NCBI GenBank assembly: GCA_003973585.1
Contig: QNYN01000129.1
Coordinates: 1-7,519 of the forward strand
Direction of reading: 5' to 3'
Length of the DNA: 7,519 nt
Origin: Fusobacteriota bacterium
GTDB taxonomy: Bacteria; Fusobacteriota; Fusobacteriia; Fusobacteriales; Fusobacteriaceae
Position numbers and translations under genes: made by a program. The notes below the pieces were generated by a model, which worked only from the letters and a program-made list of their open reading frames with translations, had not been told where the DNA came from and did no database searches. Every line of letters starts with the position of its first letter. The stretch's first letter is position 1. This document shows, piece by piece, positions 4,483-7,519 of the stretch.

Positions 4483-7464
4483 AAGAAAAAAATATTAATA
4501 ATATCTTTATTATTAGTTATAGGTGTCCAAACATTAGCTAGTGCTAGAGATGATATGAAATATATAGATAAATTATATAAAGCAAAAGAATATGATTTAG
4601 CAACAGATGAACTTAAATCATTTGTAGAAAAATATCCTAAAAGTAGTTATAGAAAAGTAGCATTAGATAGGTTATCAAAAACCCTTTATTTAAAGAAAGA
4701 ATACAAAGATTCTATAACTTATTTTAAAGAGTATTTAACTTTGGAAAAATTAAAAGATAAAGAAATAGAAGAAGCTCATTATTATTTAGCAAGAAACAAC
4801 ATTTTTCTAAAGAATTATAGTGAGGGAAAAGCAGAAATAAATAAAATACCAAAAGAATCTCCTAAAAGAGATGATGCACTTTATCATTTAGGAGTATCCT
4901 ATTATGAAGATCAAAATTATGAAGAAGCTAAAAAAATATTTAAAGGTCTAGTGAATAGTGCAACGAGATCAAAAGATTCCCTATTGTATCTGGCTTTATC
5001 AACTTATAGCAATAAAGAATACACAGAAAGTAGTACTTATCTAGATGACTATTTAAAAAGCCCAGAAAAGGGTAAAAATATAGAATTAGCTAACTATATC
5101 TATGGAATGAATCAATATAAATTAGGAAATAATGAGGAAGCTATAAAAAGGTTAACAAATGTAGAAACTAATTATCCTAAAAGTAAATATATTGGAGAAA
5201 TAAGGTTAAGTCTTTTAGATATTTATTTATCTAATGAAAATTTAGTCAAAGTAGATGAATATTATTCTAAAATAGTTGATGAAAAGAGGAAAGATAAAGC
5301 TAATACTTTATTAGGAAACTATTATTTCGCTAACAAAAATTATGAAAAATCTTATAGTTATTATAAAAAAATAAAAGATTTAAAAGATCCTAAAACTATA
5401 TATGGATTAGGATATAGCATGTATAAGATAGGGGAAGAATATAAATTAAAAAATGAAAAACTAGAAAGTAATACTATAACTAAAGAAGATAAAGAAAAGG
5501 CAAAACTATTTGAAGAAAGTAGAAAATATTTTGAAAAATTAAAAGGAACATCATTTAATTCAGAAGGAATATATTATTTGGCTTTTATTGAATTTAAAAA
5601 TAAGAATTATTCCCAAGTGATAAAAGAATTAAAGGGTTATGATGAAAGTAAGATGAAAAGGGAATATATAAATAATATAGATATATTTTTAGGGAAATCT
5701 TATTATGAAATGAAAGATTATAAAAAAGCTAGAAATTATTATGAAAGAACTTATAAAAGAACTCAAAGTAAAAGTGATTTATATCAACTTATTTTAACAG
5801 ATAGTAAAATAGGAGATGCTGAATCTATAAAAATAGAGTTTGAAGAATATAAAAGAAAATTCCCTACAGATGAAGAATATAGACAAAAAATATACCTTTT
5901 AGTTGGGAATACAATGTATCAAAATAAAGATTTAGAAGGTGCTAAATCAATATATAAAGAATATTTAAAAGACAGTGAAGATCCTAAAATTTCAGAAAAC
6001 TATATAACAATTTTGATGGTAGGTGGAAATTATAAAGAATTAACAACTTATCTAGGTCAAAAACCACAGACAGCAGAAAATAGATACCTTATGGGAGTAG
6101 CTTTTTTAGGAATGACTGAATATGACAAAGCTACTAAACAATTTGAAAGTGTTATAAATGGCAGTGATTCAACAGAAGCTCAAAAAGAAAAAGCAAATTA
6201 TAATTTAGTAAAAACAAACTTTTCTAGTAAAAACTATATTGAAACTATAAAAGGTGCAAAAAAATATCTAGCAACAGAAAATTATAAAAAATATAGGTTA
6301 CAAGTTTTAGATTTAGAAGGGTTAGCTAACTTTAGATTAGAAAAATATGATAGGGCTAGGGAAATATTCAAAGAATTAGGGAAAAATCCTAAATATAAAG
6401 ATTATAGTGAATTTCAAATAGCAGAAAGTTATTATAATCAAGGTGAATATGATAAAGCATCAAAAATTTATGAAAATTTATACACTAAAAATAAAAAAGG
6501 TCCTTATGCAATGAGATCTCTTTATTGGAATATAAATATTTTAAATTTTCAAAATCAATATAAAAAGGTAATAGATAAAAGTAAGATGTTTAACATTGAA
6601 TATCCTAAGAGTAGTTATTTAACAGATGTTAATTTTTATATGGCAAATGCATATTTTGAATTAAATGATACAAATAATGCTGCTAAAACCTATATAGAAG
6701 TATATCAAAAAACTTCTGATGAAAATATTAAAGCTAAAACAGCTCGTGAATTGACTAGTTTGTATTATAATGCAGGTGATTATAAAAATGCTAATATATG
6801 GAAAGATAGGATAAAAGATCCCAATGAAAAAGCATATTTATCAGCTCTTATATATGAAAAACAAGGGAAAAGAGATTCAGCCATTGCAGAATATAAGAAA
6901 CTAATTGAAACTAAAGAATATGGAAGTCGTGCAAATTATAATTTAGCTACTACTTATTATAAAGAAAAAAATTATGATGAAGCTAAAAAGTATTATGAGA
7001 ATATATTAAAAATAGAAAATGGTCAATATAAAGATACGGCAACTTATCAAATTGGACAGATTTATCTTTCTAAAAAAGATTATAGCAAAGCCCTTAGAAA
7101 CTTTATGAGAATAGAATTATTATATGAAAAAAGTAATTTAAGGGAACCAGCTAAATTAAAAATTGCTACTATATATGAAGCACAAAAAGAGAAAGAAAAG
7201 GCACAAAAAACCTATGAAGAATTTTATAAAACATATCCAAATAGTAAATATAAGGGATTAGTTTTAGAAAAATTATTAGTAATCAATATAAATGATGAAA
7301 ATTTAGAAGGTGCTAAAAAATATTATAATGAACTTCTAAGTGTAAATAATAAAGTAGCTAAAAAATATGAAAGTTATTTTGTAGAGAAAACAGAAAAACC
7401 TGAAAAAAAGGAAGTAGAAAAGAAAGAGGAATCACCAAAAGAAGAAAGTAAACAGGGGGAATAA
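4480..7464 (+). CDS. Large exported tetratricopeptide-repeat protein
   Basis: This 994-residue protein opens with a signal peptide: KKK at 2-4, a hydrophobic core at 5-19 and an ASA cleavage site at 20-22. Almost all the rest is TPR solenoid, with at least thirteen clear units, for example around 138-160, 205-232, 403-428, 474-497, 536-560, 612-634, 645-670, 718-743, 785-810, 819-845, 856-882 and 893-918. Many have the pattern G-x-x-Y-Y-x-x-x-x-Y-x-x-A-x-x-x-Y. YPKSSY or a close variant follows four units (52-57, 232-237, 708-713, 919-924), a feature shared with BamD- and YbgF/CpoB-type periplasmic TPRs. The tail from 967 is a lysine/glutamate-rich, probably disordered segment. No lipobox cysteine is present, so it should be soluble periplasmic or surface-exposed. 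It is likely a protein-binding scaffold; partners are unknown. The gene follows DUF116 by 11 bases and precedes another exported protein by 3. Confidence 0.9.
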   Translation: MKKKILIISLLLVIGVQTLASARDDMKYIDKLYKAKEYDLATDELKSFVEKYPKSSYRKVALDRLSKTLYLKKEYKDSITYFKEYLTLEKLKDKEIEEAHYYLARNNIFLKNYSEGKAEINKIPKESPKRDDALYHLGVSYYEDQNYEEAKKIFKGLVNSATRSKDSLLYLALSTYSNKEYTESSTYLDDYLKSPEKGKNIELANYIYGMNQYKLGNNEEAIKRLTNVETNYPKSKYIGEIRLSLLDIYLSNENLVKVDEYYSKIVDEKRKDKANTLLGNYYFANKNYEKSYSYYKKIKDLKDPKTIYGLGYSMYKIGEEYKLKNEKLESNTITKEDKEKAKLFEESRKYFEKLKGTSFNSEGIYYLAFIEFKNKNYSQVIKELKGYDESKMKREYINNIDIFLGKSYYEMKDYKKARNYYERTYKRTQSKSDLYQLILTDSKIGDAESIKIEFEEYKRKFPTDEEYRQKIYLLVGNTMYQNKDLEGAKSIYKEYLKDSEDPKISENYITILMVGGNYKELTTYLGQKPQTAENRYLMGVAFLGMTEYDKATKQFESVINGSDSTEAQKEKANYNLVKTNFSSKNYIETIKGAKKYLATENYKKYRLQVLDLEGLANFRLEKYDRAREIFKELGKNPKYKDYSEFQIAESYYNQGEYDKASKIYENLYTKNKKGPYAMRSLYWNINILNFQNQYKKVIDKSKMFNIEYPKSSYLTDVNFYMANAYFELNDTNNAAKTYIEVYQKTSDENIKAKTARELTSLYYNAGDYKNANIWKDRIKDPNEKAYLSALIYEKQGKRDSAIAEYKKLIETKEYGSRANYNLATTYYKEKNYDEAKKYYENILKIENGQYKDTATYQIGQIYLSKKDYSKALRNFMRIELLYEKSNLREPAKLKIATIYEAQKEKEKAQKTYEEFYKTYPNSKYKGLVLEKLLVININDENLEGAKKYYNELLSVNNKVAKKYESYFVEKTEKPEKKEVEKKEESPKEESKQGE

Positions 7465-7467
7465 AAA

Positions 7468-7519
7468 ATGAGAAGGCTAATGAGTTTGATCTTATTAATA
7501 ATGATTTCTATAAGTATTT
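7468..7519 (+). CDS. N-terminal fragment of an exported or membrane protein, cut by window end
   Basis: Seventeen codons are visible, beginning MRRLMSLILLIMISISI: two arginines and then an unbroken hydrophobic run, as in a signal peptide or first membrane helix. The ATG is preceded by AGGGGGA at 7454-7460 with a 7-base gap, a ribosome binding site that lies inside the end of the TPR gene. Only 3 bases separate this ATG from the TPR stop codon, so it is almost certainly in the same operon. The family cannot be identified from this fragment; another envelope protein is the most that can be said. Confidence 0.7.
   Translation, partial: MRRLMSLILLIMISISI

Noticed and set aside
4480..7464. The repeat-rich gene as a CRISPR array or tandem DNA repeat
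   Set aside because: The repeats are degenerate protein-level TPR units in one uninterrupted reading frame, without constant-length identical repeats and unique spacers.
1..7519. Mobile element, phage or defence island
   Set aside because: No transposase, integrase, terminal repeats, tRNA-adjacent att site or nuclease/defence domain was seen; composition is even throughout and all genes share one strand.

Overview
The window reads as chromosomal DNA of a very AT-rich (roughly 30% G+C by eye) double-membraned bacterium, most likely a member of Fusobacteriota (Fusobacterium or a close relative). This is inference from base composition, AGA/AGG arginine codons, strong GGAGG-type ribosome binding sites, and a large signal-peptide TPR protein of periplasmic type in a genome that otherwise looks Firmicute-like in composition. 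I cannot name the species from sequence alone. All genes lie on the + strand.

Region 1 (1-2600) is a tightly packed run of four genes with gaps of 15, 21 and 19 bases: the last 25 codons of an RlmD/RumA-type 23S rRNA uracil methyltransferase, plsY (acyl-phosphate:glycerol-3-phosphate acyltransferase), gpsA (glycerol-3-phosphate dehydrogenase), and a 275-residue group-2 (RpoS/RpoD-like) sigma factor. GpsA makes sn-glycerol-3-phosphate and PlsY acylates it, so these two form the entry to phospholipid synthesis. The run ends at a perfect 10-bp hairpin at 2576-2600.

Region 2 (2601-3828) holds a single gene, dnaN (sliding clamp, beta subunit of DNA polymerase III). Its real start is at 2667, and it is closed by a strong 12-bp intrinsic terminator. 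The clamp stands apart from dnaA, recF and gyrB, at least within this window, and its partner-binding pocket is diverged.

Region 3 (3827-7519) begins with the best promoter in the window: TTGACG, 17 bases, TATACT with an extended -10 TG. Its -35 box starts inside the preceding terminator's T-run, and a 7-bp dyad covers the -10 and start site. It appears to drive a leader of about 79 bases, a membrane-anchored cysteine-rich DUF116 protein, an 11-base gap, a 994-residue exported TPR protein starting with GTG, and, 3 bases further on, a gene for another exported or membrane protein cut by the window end. This looks like a cell-envelope operon whose exact job cannot be settled here.

Most of the window is housekeeping. 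The parts worth a second look are the DUF116-TPR operon with its candidate operator, the non-standard sigma factor and the diverged clamp. No CRISPR array, tRNA, rRNA, insertion sequence or clear foreign DNA was seen.
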